DNA of 20,869 nucleotides from CAZFQG01 sp964520785 (GTDB taxonomy: Bacteria > Planctomycetota > Planctomycetia > Pirellulales > Thermoguttaceae): NCBI GenBank assembly GCA_964520785.1, contig CAZFQG010000112.1, positions 1 through 20,869 on the forward strand, given 5' to 3'. Position numbers and translations under genes: made by a program. A model generated the notes under the pieces. That model was not told the DNA's origin and ran no database searches. It saw nothing but the letters and a program-made list of their open reading frames with translations. Of this stretch, positions 1 to 7,870 are shown piece by piece (position 1 is the first letter of the stretch; the number at the start of each line of letters is the position of its first letter).

Positions 1-51
1 AAATCTAGGCAAAATACCCTTCTGGTGTACCCTCAATTGTGAGTTGCGGCA

Positions 52-684
52 CTAGACAATCTGTAAGATCAGCAATACAACCGTCAAAAACAGGGCGAAA
101 CCGAGCATGAAGACCCAGTGGCTCACACCGAACACGCCGTCGAGCGTCTTCTCTCCTAGGTCATTCCAGCTTCCGATTGACGCATCGAGACGCTTCGAGA
201 ACAGGGCGTAAACGTACGAGCCCGCCATCAGACCGGCGACGACGGCGAGGGCGTCGAAATTCCCCTGACCGAGCGCCGCGGCCCCGGTGCCGGGACAGTA
301 CGCCGCCAGACCGAATCCGGCTCCGAAAATCAGCCCGCCAATTACATTGGCCCACACCTTGGTCGGCTTCACGTGCGACCGGACCCATCCCGCTTGGCGC
401 ATCAGTCCGATCCCGATCATCCCGACGACGACCGCCGAGAGAATGACCTTCGCGACCGTGAAGTCCTTCAGCAGGAGTTGCCCAATGAGGATCTCGTACT
501 TCGCTACCCCCCCCTTCTGCAAAAGGAATCCGAAGCCGATGCCGAAAATCAGGCCCAGAAGGAGTTGAGCCCGCGAGGGGAGCGCCTCCGAGATCGGATC
601 CTTCGACGGCGAGTCGACCGGATTCGGCTCGGTCGTCTTCCGTTCGCTTCTCTTCTCAAGATGTTCCAAAGTAACGGACGGCAT
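52..684 (-). CDS. YeeE/YedE-family (DUF6691-like) membrane protein, second gene of a pair
   Basis: A 210-residue membrane protein. After a charged, probably cytoplasmic N-terminus of about 38 residues come four or five hydrophobic helices. The signature is the glycine-rich stretch at about 116-137, GLIFGAGFGLAAYCPGTG, with its cysteine at residue 130. In YeeE/YedE proteins a conserved Cys in such a loop relays thiosulfate or a related sulfur compound across the inner membrane. At about 200 residues it is a half-size member, which usually works with a second half; that partner is the gene ending at 738, 53 bp upstream on the same strand. The ATG at 684 has a good RBS (AAGGAGAGG, about 4 bases away), so the start is firm. 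The family is clear; the substrate is inferred. Confidence 0.88.
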   Translation of the reverse strand: MPSVTLEHLEKRSERKTTEPNPVDSPSKDPISEALPSRAQLLLGLIFGIGFGFLLQKGGVAKYEILIGQLLLKDFTVAKVILSAVVVGMIGIGLMRQAGWVRSHVKPTKVWANVIGGLIFGAGFGLAAYCPGTGAAALGQGNFDALAVVAGLMAGSYVYALFSKRLDASIGSWNDLGEKTLDGVFGVSHWVFMLGFALFLTVVLLILQIV

Positions 685-737
685 CGTTTCCTCTCCTTCG
701 CTTGTGGTTCATGTCAGCCATCTGAATCGGCGGTCAA

Positions 738-1343
738 TTACAAGTAAAAAAGTGGCATTGCCACGGCGACGCCTCCCGCGAAAAAGCATACCAAGGCAAT
801 CCAGGACCCGACGGACAATTGCAGTGCGCCGCTGATTCCGTGTCCGCTGGTACAACCGCCGGCGATCCGCGCGCCCAGCGCCATCAAGACGCCTCCCGCG
901 AGGGCCACGACGAGTCGCAGCCAGACGGCCGACCCGAATCGTTCGGCCCACATTGGCGGGAGCCAGCGTCCGGTCAACTCGTTCCCCGACAGTGCGGCCA
1001 AAAGCGCCCCGAACACGATGCCAAACAGTAGCATCACGCTCCAGTCGAGCCTGGGCGCCTTTTTCTGAAAAAACGCCAGTCGCTCGATATGCGCCCGATT
1101 GAAACAGGCTCCGATCATTCCGGCCAGTTTCGCGTAAGAGGACGACGCACCCAACGGATTGTCCGAAAAGTAGAATGTCAACATCGAGAGTACCCCGATC
1201 AGGGCTCCAACCAAATACGGCGACCAGGCCGCTCCGGTGGTCCCCGGATCGACACTCGCCGTTTCGCCGAAAGCAATCCGAGGAGCACCCAACATCAACC
1301 CCACAACCACAATGGCGATTGCCCCAGTCTTGAAGAATCGCAT
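738..1343 (-). CDS. YeeE/YedE-family membrane protein, first gene of a pair
   Basis: A 201-residue membrane protein of the sulfur-transport (YeeE/YedE) family. Residues 1-26 form a hydrophobic leader ending in AFG, either a signal peptide or the first helix. The family signature GARIAGGCTSGHGISG lies at about 157-172 with the conserved Cys at 164; another Cys at 80 sits in GMIGACF. Family knowledge: paired half-size proteins resemble the two halves of full-length thiosulfate transporters (TsuA type). The next gene starts 53 bp downstream on the same strand, so the two probably share a transcript and form one transporter. The ATG at 1343 is preceded by AAGGATAAGG. A sigma-54-like element lies 86 bp upstream. 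The substrate could be thiosulfate or another reduced sulfur species; the sequence does not decide. Confidence 0.86.
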   Translation of the reverse strand: MRFFKTGAIAIVVVGLMLGAPRIAFGETASVDPGTTGAAWSPYLVGALIGVLSMLTFYFSDNPLGASSSYAKLAGMIGACFNRAHIERLAFFQKKAPRLDWSVMLLFGIVFGALLAALSGNELTGRWLPPMWAERFGSAVWLRLVVALAGGVLMALGARIAGGCTSGHGISGALQLSVGSWIALVCFFAGGVAVAMPLFYL

Positions 1344-1428
1344 GCCCTTATCCTTTTTGCCTGTTTTCTCCAGTCTCTAATCCATGGTGTTCGGGATACT
1401 TAACCACTCCATCCGCCTCCATTTCCAA

Positions 1429-1445
1429 TGCACGTGCCGTGCCAA
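1429..1445 (-). promoter_or_regulatory. Sigma-54-like -24/-12 promoter for the YeeE/YedE pair
   Basis: On the minus strand the sequence reads TTGGCACGGCACGTGCA. It matches the RpoN consensus TTGGCACG-N4-TTGCW with one mismatch (G for the first T of the -12 box). The essential GG and GC doublets (1443-1442 and 1431-1430) are exactly 10 bases apart. Transcription would start near 1418, giving a leader of about 75 nt before the ATG at 1343. This is prediction from sequence only. Confidence 0.55.
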
Positions 1446-1665
1446 TGCTCCGTTTCCGCTCTCATGTCGCGCGCCTTTTTCGGAAGAGTTCGTCTACGCA
1501 ACGACTTACGACGGGTCATTTCCGCTGTTGCGGCCCCCCGATTAAGTGGCATCCCGACGATCTAGGTGAACGTTCGACGAGCAACTCGGGGCATGAACCG
1601 CTCCGGCGGCGCGAAGGAACGCTTCATTGCGGAGTATGAGTCGAGAGTGCGAAGGGTCCCTCTTA

Positions 1666-1681
1666 TGGCACGATATCTGCT
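1666..1681 (+). promoter_or_regulatory. Sigma-54-like -24/-12 promoter for the hybrid sensor kinase
   Basis: Reads TGGCACGATATCTGCT. It matches TGGCACG-N4-TTGCW with one mismatch (C for the first T of the -12 box), and GG (1667-1668) is exactly 10 bases before GC (1679-1680). Transcription would start near 1692, about 64 nt before the GTG start at 1756. A second element of the same type lies about 220 bp away facing the other direction. Confidence 0.5.
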
Positions 1682-1755
1682 GACATGGTAAGCTACGTTT
1701 GATCGGCTGGCCGGTCGCACCCGCGATATGATCAAGACAATGAGGACCTTAGCCC

Positions 1756-3585
1756 GTGGATTTAACGCGTTACGTGCATTCGAGAATCGCGAACTCACGG
1801 GCCGCCTACGCCATCGCCATCGTTTTCGCGGCCGCCGCGGTACCGCTGAAATACGGCCTGGAGCGCGGATTGCCCGCGTTGTCCGGGGCGGAGGTCGATC
1901 GATTTCTTTTCTTCCTTCCGGTTGTGATGGCGGTCGCCTGGTTTGGCGGGGTCGGGCCGGCCGTTTCCTGCCTCGGCACGACGTTCGTGCTTTCCGTGTT
2001 CTTTCTTCTGGAGCCTCGGTTTCGTTTCTTCATTGAATCGCCGGTACAACGAATTCACGCTCTGGTGTTCCTGGTAGAGGGTTCGCTGATTTGCATCCTC
2101 GCGAGTGTGCTGCACGCCGCATGGCGGCAGTCCGAAAAGGCACGCTCGGTCTTGCAGCCGGCGTATGACAATGCCCAGGAGAACGTGATCGAATTGATGC
2201 GAACGAGAGACGCGCTGAGCAAGAGTCGCTCCTTGTTCGCGCGGTTGGTCGAGTCAAACATTATCGGGACGTTCGTCGCATCGCGAGAAGGAGTCATCAC
2301 GAATTTCAACGAAGCCCTGACCCACATGGCGGCGACGCCCGAAGGGGACACGGGTGCCGTCCAGAACCGGCACGGAAAGTTCCTGGATTCGATTTCCGCC
2401 CTATTGGAGGACTCCGTGCGCGAAGAACTCTACCGGCACGGAAGTTATGGGCCCGCCGAACACGAATTGATAGTGGAGGGGGGGCGGCGCGTGCCGGTCC
2501 TGTTTGGAGCAGCCCTCTTCGGCGAGGAAAATGAGTCGAGTGAACGGGCCGTTTGCTATCTCGTCGATCTGTCGGAGATCGAACGGACCCGCGCCGACCT
2601 CGAGCAGGCGATCGCGGAGACGGAACGCGCTAACCGCGCAAAGTCGAAACTTCTGACGAATATGAGCCACGACCTGCGGAATCCGATGAACTCGATTTCC
2701 GGCATGATCGACCTGGCGCTATCCGAGGAACTCTCGCCGAAAGCGCGGGAGTGCCTCTCTATCGCCCGAGATTCGGCGCACGCGTATCTGCGGATTCTCA
2801 ACGACATGCTCGATCTCTCCAAGATGAACGCGGGAAAGTTCGAGCTGAACCCCGAACCCTTTTCGACGAAGGGTCTGCTCGCGCGAACCGTGAAATCGTT
2901 CTCGCCGATCGTGGAGAAGAAAAGGGACGTCGAGCTGACGTGCCAGGTTGATTCCGGAGTGCCGGAGTATCTCGTCGGAGACTACGTCCGGCTTCGACAG
3001 GTCCTCTCGAATCTCATCGATAACGCCCTGAAATACACCACCGCGGGATCCGTATCGCTTTCCGTCCACGTTTCGTCGGAGAGCCCCGACCGGGACGACG
3101 AAGATTCTCCCGGCGTCGTCCTGGAATTCCGCGTTTCGGACACCGGGACGGGAATCGCGGAAGAGGACCAGGAAGTCGTCTTCGCGCCGTTCAGGCAATT
3201 GGACTCTCCGAACTCGAACGAGATGGAAGGGACCGGATTGGGCCTGGCCATCGTGGCTGAGCTGGTCCAAGCGATGGGGGGCGCGTTTGGGTCGAGAGCA
3301 CCCTTGGAAAGGGCACGCGATTCTTTTTCACGGCGGGTTTCGGATTCGTCTCCGATGAGGAGTTGGCGGCGATTCAACAGCGAGATGAATCGGAGATGGT
3401 CAACGGATTCGACTGGACTTCTCCTGTTGAACCCAGCGAGTCGGCGAGCGTGCTTGTCGTGGAAGATACCCCCGCGAACTGGCAGCTTATGGAGAAGATT
3501 TTGCGGAAGCGCGGACACCGCGCCACGATCGCCGTCAACGGCAAGGAGGCCGTGTGGCAATGTCGGCGCCAGGAGTTTGACGTAA
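1756..3585 (+). CDS. Hybrid sensor histidine kinase, N-terminal part (frameshifted)
   Basis: Sensor and kinase modules of a tripartite phosphorelay protein. A GTG start at 1756 follows GAGGA by 9 bases. Domains: a membrane domain of about four helices at 17-120 resembling DUF4118 of KdpD-type kinases; a PAS-like domain at about 157-275; a short coiled linker; HisKA with phospho-acceptor His305 in NMSHDLRNP; and a HATPase with the N box near Asn419/Asn423, the G1 box with Asp462 in DTGTGIA, and the G2 box GTGLGL from Gly492. The true protein ends its good reading just after the G2 box. From 3282 on, this frame encodes about 100 residues unlike any kinase, while the other frame carries the expected RVWVESTLGKGTRFFF continuation. 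The G run at 3276-3281 is one base short, so read this gene together with the fragment ending at 4262. Signal and target are unknown. Confidence 0.88.
   Translation: MDLTRYVHSRIANSRAAYAIAIVFAAAAVPLKYGLERGLPALSGAEVDRFLFFLPVVMAVAWFGGVGPAVSCLGTTFVLSVFFLLEPRFRFFIESPVQRIHALVFLVEGSLICILASVLHAAWRQSEKARSVLQPAYDNAQENVIELMRTRDALSKSRSLFARLVESNIIGTFVASREGVITNFNEALTHMAATPEGDTGAVQNRHGKFLDSISALLEDSVREELYRHGSYGPAEHELIVEGGRRVPVLFGAALFGEENESSERAVCYLVDLSEIERTRADLEQAIAETERANRAKSKLLTNMSHDLRNPMNSISGMIDLALSEELSPKARECLSIARDSAHAYLRILNDMLDLSKMNAGKFELNPEPFSTKGLLARTVKSFSPIVEKKRDVELTCQVDSGVPEYLVGDYVRLRQVLSNLIDNALKYTTAGSVSLSVHVSSESPDRDDEDSPGVVLEFRVSDTGTGIAEEDQEVVFAPFRQLDSPNSNEMEGTGLGLAIVAELVQAMGGAFGSRAPLERARDSFSRRVSDSSPMRSWRRFNSEMNRRWSTDSTGLLLLNPASRRACLSWKIPPRTGSLWRRFCGSADTAPRSPSTARRPCGNVGARSLT
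3276..3281 (+). other. Frameshift site (G run, one base short)
   Basis: Six consecutive G follow AT within the codons for Met-Gly-Gly of the kinase. Seven G would keep the HATPase, receiver and Hpt in one frame from 1756 to 4262, an intact protein of about 835 residues. No other break is visible across the protein. The cause may be an assembly or sequencing error, a real mutation, or slippage/phase variation. Confidence 0.85.
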
Positions 3586-4262
3586 TCCTGATGGACGTAC
3601 AAATGCCGGTCATGGACGGCTTTCAGACGACCGCGGCGATCCGCGCCTTGCCGAATTCGGACGGGGCGTCCGCGACGGTACCGGATGTCCCGATCATCGC
3701 GGTAACCGGATACGCGATGGCGGACGATCGGGCGCACTGCTTGGAAATGGGAATGGACGCGTTCATCGCCAAGCCGATCGATGTCGGACCGATGCTCGCG
3801 ACGATCGAACGAATGGCGAGACGGTTTCGCGAAAGGCGGGGCATACGTCCAAGTGAGCAGGTCAAACGAATTCGTGTGATCGGCGTCGCGGAGGATCCGG
3901 CGAGGAAGTCAGCGTTAGCCGACGATGACGGTGACGGTGAGGGTTGCCCCGTCGACTTGGAAGCCTCCTTGACGCGGATGGCGGGGGACCGGGAGTTGTT
4001 GGACGAAATGGTCGGCCTGTTCCGTGAAGATGCGCCGGCATTGCTGGCGAGGATCGAAAAGTCGCTCGAATCCTCCCAGCCCAACGAACTCGAGCGCGCC
4101 GCCCACTCCTTGAAGGGCTTGTGCGCGAATCTCGAATCCAAACGGGCCGCCGCGGCCGCCAATGCCCTGCTGGAGGCCGCCCGGGCGGGCGACCTCGCGC
4201 TGGCGCGAGACCTGGTCCCGGAGATGCAACGCCAGATCAGGCGCGTCCTGGAGTGGTTCTAG
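3396..4262 (+). CDS. Hybrid sensor kinase, C-terminal part: receiver and Hpt domains
   Basis: This is the displaced C-terminus of the upstream kinase, not an independent gene; the ATG at 3396 is only the first Met in the frame and has no clear RBS. Homologous coding in this frame begins at 3282 with the end of the HATPase domain. A receiver domain follows (about 3447-3830), with acidic residues in VVEDTPAN, phospho-acceptor Asp in MDVQMPVMDG (codon 3594-3596), Thr in AVTGYA and Lys in AKPID. After a linker, an Hpt domain occupies about 3950-4250 with the phospho-His in AHSLKGLCANL (codon 4104-4106). The order kinase-receiver-Hpt matches the BarA/ArcB type of phosphorelay, which passes phosphate to a separate response regulator. 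No such regulator lies in the window. Confidence 0.85.
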   Translation: MVNGFDWTSPVEPSESASVLVVEDTPANWQLMEKILRKRGHRATIAVNGKEAVWQCRRQEFDVILMDVQMPVMDGFQTTAAIRALPNSDGASATVPDVPIIAVTGYAMADDRAHCLEMGMDAFIAKPIDVGPMLATIERMARRFRERRGIRPSEQVKRIRVIGVAEDPARKSALADDDGDGEGCPVDLEASLTRMAGDRELLDEMVGLFREDAPALLARIEKSLESSQPNELERAAHSLKGLCANLESKRAAAAANALLEAARAGDLALARDLVPEMQRQIRRVLEWF

Positions 4263-4292
4263 GACCGATCATTTCAAGTAACCGAAATAGAA

Positions 4293-4314
4293 CCGCTTTC
4301 CGGTAGAAAGGCGG
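4293..4314 (+). other. Imperfect hairpin overlapping the likely RBS of the next gene
   Basis: CCGCTTTC (4293-4300) can pair with GAAAGGCGG (4306-4314), with one bulged G and a 5-base loop. The purine-rich 3' arm is the only SD-like sequence before the ATG at 4325, so the structure could limit translation of the transporter gene. It lacks a T tract and is not a terminator. The role is inferred. Confidence 0.3.
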
Positions 4315-4324
4315 ACCAGACGCG

Positions 4325-5395
4325 ATGAGCGTTTCGACGACAAGAAACTCGCGATTCTACCATTACTTGGCCGTCGTCGTTGTCGTGATCGTCGTCGGAG
4401 GGCTCATCGTCGTCGAACCCAGCCTGCCGTGCGGTTTTTTCGCCGGATTGCTCCTCGGAGCGTTCCTAATTCGACTTTCCCAACTAATGCAGCGCGTGAC
4501 GCGGCTTCCTTATTGGGCGAGTCTGTTATCCATCGCGTCCGCTTTCCTGCTGATTCTTGCGGGGATCGGAATGCTTTTCGGGATGCAACTGGCCCAGCAG
4601 CTTTCCGAGCTGAGGTCGCAGCTTGCGATGTCCCCCGAACGCGCGGCGGCGATTCTCAAGGAATACGGGTTCGACCAAAAGATATCGGACTATGTCTCAT
4701 GGCTGAACACCGCGGTCTTCCAACATATTGATACCGCGGCGTTGGCGGGCGGCCTTTTCTCCTCACTCACCGGGGTCCTCGGCGCGATGGCCCTTGTATT
4801 GTTCGTAGGCATATTCCTGGCCGTCGATCCGGCGCTATACGAACGGGGGTTCTTGGCGCTGTTTCCAAAGGACAGCCGGTCGCGCGCCGCGGAAGTTCTC
4901 GAGGCGTGTACGGATACGCTTTGGTGGTGGATGATCGGACGGCTCGTGGCGATGACGGTAATCGGGATCGCGACGGCGCTCGGACTTCTACTCTTGGGAA
5001 TTCCAATGCCGATCATACTCGGGGTTGTAGCCGGTATTCTCAGTTTCGTGCCGACGATCGGCGCGATTCTGGCAATTATCCCCGCATTGCTCGTTTCGTT
5101 CCAGGTGAGTCCACTGTCCCCACTCTACGTACTCGTTTTCTATCTAGGCATCCAGGCGGTGGAGGGCAACCTGATTACGCCTCTGGTCCAGCAGCAAGCC
5201 GTAAAGGTCCCGCCGGTCGTTACCATCTCGTCGCAATTCATGCTCGGCGTCCTCGTAGGGATCATCGGCGTCGCCGTGGCCACCCCGATGGCGGCGGTGG
5301 CCATCGTGCTCGTCCGGATGTTGTATATTGAACCGTTCGTGGAGCCGACCTTCGAGGAAAAAGGTCTGGAAGGCGCGCCCAAAAAGTCGGAATGA
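4325..5395 (+). CDS. AI-2E family (PerM/TqsA-like) membrane transporter
   Basis: A 356-residue protein with the layout of the AI-2E transporter family: two hydrophobic helices at about 13-52 and another at about 60-85, then a helical extracytoplasmic segment at about 86-135 (QLAQQLSELRSQL), then a C-terminal bundle of about five helices. Family-typical stretches are the GIPMPIILGVVAGILSFVPTIGAILAIIPALL region at about 225-257 and the EGNLITPLVQQQAVKVPPV region at about 279-297. Family members export varied small molecules or ions; autoinducer-2 export is shown for only a few, and nothing here points to quorum sensing. It follows the kinase gene by 62 bp on the same strand and may share its transcript. 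The ATG start has a weak RBS (AGGCGG) inside a possible hairpin. Confidence 0.88.
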   Translation: MSVSTTRNSRFYHYLAVVVVVIVVGGLIVVEPSLPCGFFAGLLLGAFLIRLSQLMQRVTRLPYWASLLSIASAFLLILAGIGMLFGMQLAQQLSELRSQLAMSPERAAAILKEYGFDQKISDYVSWLNTAVFQHIDTAALAGGLFSSLTGVLGAMALVLFVGIFLAVDPALYERGFLALFPKDSRSRAAEVLEACTDTLWWWMIGRLVAMTVIGIATALGLLLLGIPMPIILGVVAGILSFVPTIGAILAIIPALLVSFQVSPLSPLYVLVFYLGIQAVEGNLITPLVQQQAVKVPPVVTISSQFMLGVLVGIIGVAVATPMAAVAIVLVRMLYIEPFVEPTFEEKGLEGAPKKSE

Positions 5396-5516
5396 GAAGA
5401 ATCGAATATCGGCCAGTGCTTTGTCAGACCCAGACGCCAAGGTTGTTTGTCTCTATCGGAATACTGAGTTCATGCTGCCGCGGACAAAACCTCCTTGAAC
5501 AAGGCCGACGAAGTGG

Positions 5517-6806
5517 TTATCTTGACGCATGCCAAAAACGCGTGAGGGCTTTGTCCGAGATATCGGTACGGCACCAGGCGCCTTCCCAGCGGATTTTTTT
5601 TACCGCCGAATAGGCGTTGAACTTGGCCTTGGCGATGCTGTCTCCCTTGGCCGTGACGCCAAGGACCCGACCGCCGGTGTTGACGACTTGGCCGTCGACA
5701 CGCGCCGTCCCGGCGTGGAAGACCTTGACGTCCGGTGTGGCGCTCGCATCATCCAGCCCGCGGATCGGGAACCCCTTCTTGTAGCCGCCGGGGTAGCCCT
5801 CGCTGGCCATGACGACGCACACTGCCGGACGTGGATCCCAATCGAGCGGGTCGATACTCGCCAGGTCCCGTTTTGCCGCGGCGAAGAGGATCGGAAAGAG
5901 GTCGGAATTCAACCGGAACAAGAGGGGCTGGCACTCGGGATCGCCGAAACGGACGTTGTACTCGAGGACGCGGATTCCGTGCTTGGTGACCATCAGCCCG
6001 GCATAGAGCACGCCCTGGAAGGGGCGGTCGGCGTGTTTCATGGCGTGGACCGTGGGAACGAGGATCTTCTCCTCGATCAGGCCGAGCATCGCATCGTCGA
6101 CGACCGGAGCGGGGCAGTACGCGCCCATCCCGCCGGTGTTCGGCCCCTTGTCGCCGTCGAGCGCCGGTTTGTGGTCTTGGGCCGGCTGGAGCGTGACGAT
6201 CGTCCTGCCGTCGGTAATGGCCAAGACACTCGCCTCTTCTCCTTCCAGACGCTCCTCGACGACGAGCCTTGCTCCGGCCGACGCGAACTCCGCCACTACC
6301 GTGTCGACGGCGGCGATCGCTTCCTCCTGGTTGTTACAGACAATCACCCCTTTCCCCGCGGCCAGACCGTCCGCCTTGACGACGAGGGCTGCGTGGGGAC
6401 GGCCGTAGATGTACGATTTCGCTTCCGCCGCCGTGGAAAAGACGCGGTAGTCGGCCGTGGGGACCCTGGCGTCGCGGAGCAGGTTCTTGCAGAAGACCTT
6501 GGATGCCTCCAGTTCGGCTGCGCGGCGGCTCGGTCCGAAGATGGTCAAACCGGCTTCCTGAAACGCATCGACGATTCCGGCCGCCAAAGGCGCCTCCGGA
6601 CCAACGACCGTCAACCCGACGACGTTGTCCTTCGCGAACGCCACCAGCGCCGCGAAGTCGGTCTCCGAGATATCGACGTTGACCGCGTCCGATTGCGTGC
6701 CGGCGTTGCCCTTCGCGACGAAGACCGTGCCGACCTCGGGGCTTTGGCCCAATTTCCACGCCAAGGCATGTTCGCGGCCGCCGCCGCCTACGATAAGAAC
6801 GTTCAT
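5517..6806 (-). CDS. purD: Phosphoribosylamine-glycine ligase (GAR synthetase)
   Basis: The second step of de novo purine synthesis: joins glycine to 5-phosphoribosylamine using ATP, in the cytoplasm. It has 429 residues, normal for the family. The N-domain begins MNVLIVGGGGREHALAW. The ATP-grasp domain shows VKADGLAAGKGV at 143-154, GPNTGGMGAY at 221-230 and the metal/substrate motif FGDPECQ at 287-293. The C-domain ends in WEGAWCRTDIS. The open frame extends upstream to a GTG at 6914, but the ATG at 6806 is chosen because the Rossmann motif starts there and TGAGGA lies about 10 bases before it. It is the last of four minus-strand genes; no other pur gene is adjacent. The 121-bp convergent gap to the AI-2E gene shows no clear terminator. 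Confidence 0.96.
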   Translation of the reverse strand: MNVLIVGGGGREHALAWKLGQSPEVGTVFVAKGNAGTQSDAVNVDISETDFAALVAFAKDNVVGLTVVGPEAPLAAGIVDAFQEAGLTIFGPSRRAAELEASKVFCKNLLRDARVPTADYRVFSTAAEAKSYIYGRPHAALVVKADGLAAGKGVIVCNNQEEAIAAVDTVVAEFASAGARLVVEERLEGEEASVLAITDGRTIVTLQPAQDHKPALDGDKGPNTGGMGAYCPAPVVDDAMLGLIEEKILVPTVHAMKHADRPFQGVLYAGLMVTKHGIRVLEYNVRFGDPECQPLLFRLNSDLFPILFAAAKRDLASIDPLDWDPRPAVCVVMASEGYPGGYKKGFPIRGLDDASATPDVKVFHAGTARVDGQVVNTGGRVLGVTAKGDSIAKAKFNAYSAVKKIRWEGAWCRTDISDKALTRFWHASR

Positions 6807-6910
6807 ATGCTCGAATTCCTCAAGGGTCTCGAAGGGTCTCGACGGATGCTCAAGGCCGCCCATTTTATCGGGATTTTGCTCAGCCGGCAACCGGCCGGGA
6901 CTGTCCTCCC

Positions 6911-7834
6911 TCACCCCAGGGGGCGCGCGTCGAAACCCAAATCGCGAAGAATCGCGACGAACGTTTTCGGCCCGTGCGTGCAGTAAACGACCTCGGGGTC
7001 GACCATCCGGACCGCCTCGATGAGATCGTCATAATCCGCATGATCCGAAAGCGGAATCGCGTGGTCCACGCGGAACCGGTACTTCGCCCCGCGCATCGCC
7101 GCCCAGCCGGTCACCGAGATGAGTACCGGATTCGCGACACCGTTGACCCGCGTCCGCGGCGGGACGACGAGAACATCGCCCGGAGCAGCTTCCTCCTCGA
7201 AAACACCCCAATTGCCGAACTCCACGCCGAACGTCTCATAAATCCTTGTAATGGGAACGATACTCGAGTGCTGTACGACCCGGAACCCCGCATCCCCCAG
7301 AAGTTTGGTGACCTCTTGCGATTTGCCCAAGACGTAGGCCTGGACCACCGGTGTGCGGCCCGACTGGAGAATGCCCGCCACGGTTTCCAGGAAGGCCGCG
7401 ACGGACTCCTCTCGGGGGGGGAGCCGGTAGGAGGGATCGCCGTACGTGGACTCGATGATCAAACGCCTCGCCTGGGGCAACTCTGCCTGCTCGGAGGTCG
7501 CGGAGGGACCCAGCTTGAAATCGCCGGTGTACAGAACGGAATCGTCGCCGTCCTCGGCCAGAAGCATCGCCGAACCGAGACAGTGGCCGGCCGGAAACGC
7601 GGTCAACCGCAGCCCGCCCCACTCCAGGGGTTCGCGGTACTCCATCGGCTTAACGCTGCGTTTCCCCAGCCGAAGCTGGTACAACGCGGCCGTCTGGGGC
7701 GTGCAGAGCGCGAACTGGTGTCTGCCGATATGATCGGCATGCGCATGAGACACGAATGCGCAGGCCTGACGCCGCGGAATATCCACGGCCAGGCCGGCCT
7801 TGGTCAGGACCAGGCCGTTATTCCAGTGAAACAT
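6911..7834 (-). CDS. Metallo-beta-lactamase-fold exonuclease-like protein (YSH1 type)
   Basis: A 307-residue metallo-beta-lactamase-fold protein. Metal-binding motifs are complete: HAHADH at 30-35, His84 in PAGHCLGS, Asp105 in YTGDFK, His265 in LSDHADY and His287 in CTHG. The ESTYGDPSYRLPP segment at 128-140 and AYVLGKSQEV at 166-175 resemble the DNA-ligase-associated exonuclease group of the RNA/DNA-processing (YSH1, CPSF73-like) clan. Known family role: nucleic-acid hydrolysis with two zinc ions. The usual partners of that group (ATP-dependent ligase, Lhr helicase, PdeM phosphoesterase) are not in this window, so the substrate is uncertain. The ATG start at 7834 has only a weak GAGAG upstream. 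It sits 36 bp after the oxidoreductase gene and 104 bp before purD. Confidence 0.82.
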   Translation of the reverse strand: MFHWNNGLVLTKAGLAVDIPRRQACAFVSHAHADHIGRHQFALCTPQTAALYQLRLGKRSVKPMEYREPLEWGGLRLTAFPAGHCLGSAMLLAEDGDDSVLYTGDFKLGPSATSEQAELPQARRLIIESTYGDPSYRLPPREESVAAFLETVAGILQSGRTPVVQAYVLGKSQEVTKLLGDAGFRVVQHSSIVPITRIYETFGVEFGNWGVFEEEAAPGDVLVVPPRTRVNGVANPVLISVTGWAAMRGAKYRFRVDHAIPLSDHADYDDLIEAVRMVDPEVVYCTHGPKTFVAILRDLGFDARPLG

Positions 7835-7870
7835 GAACTCTCGCAGAGAAGTGGGGGTATTTCGGTGAAA

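Larger units (their letters stand above)
1344..1755. other. Divergent intergenic control region
   Basis: A 412-bp gap between the leftward YeeE/YedE pair and the rightward sensor kinase. It holds two sigma-54-like elements, one in each orientation, listed separately. Short open frames here (for example 1439-1639) have no recognisable product and no RBS, and I treat them as chance. A loose inverted repeat, CGCAAC/GTTGCG, spans 1497-1532. I see no RNA gene. Confidence 0.6.

Noticed and set aside
1439..1639. Small plus-strand ORF of 66 codons in the divergent intergenic region
   Set aside because: No RBS and no recognisable protein character, and it overlaps a sigma-54-like element.
4325..5395. 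Quorum-sensing (AI-2) system
   Set aside because: The family name is historical; most members are unrelated to AI-2, and no luxS or lsr genes are nearby.
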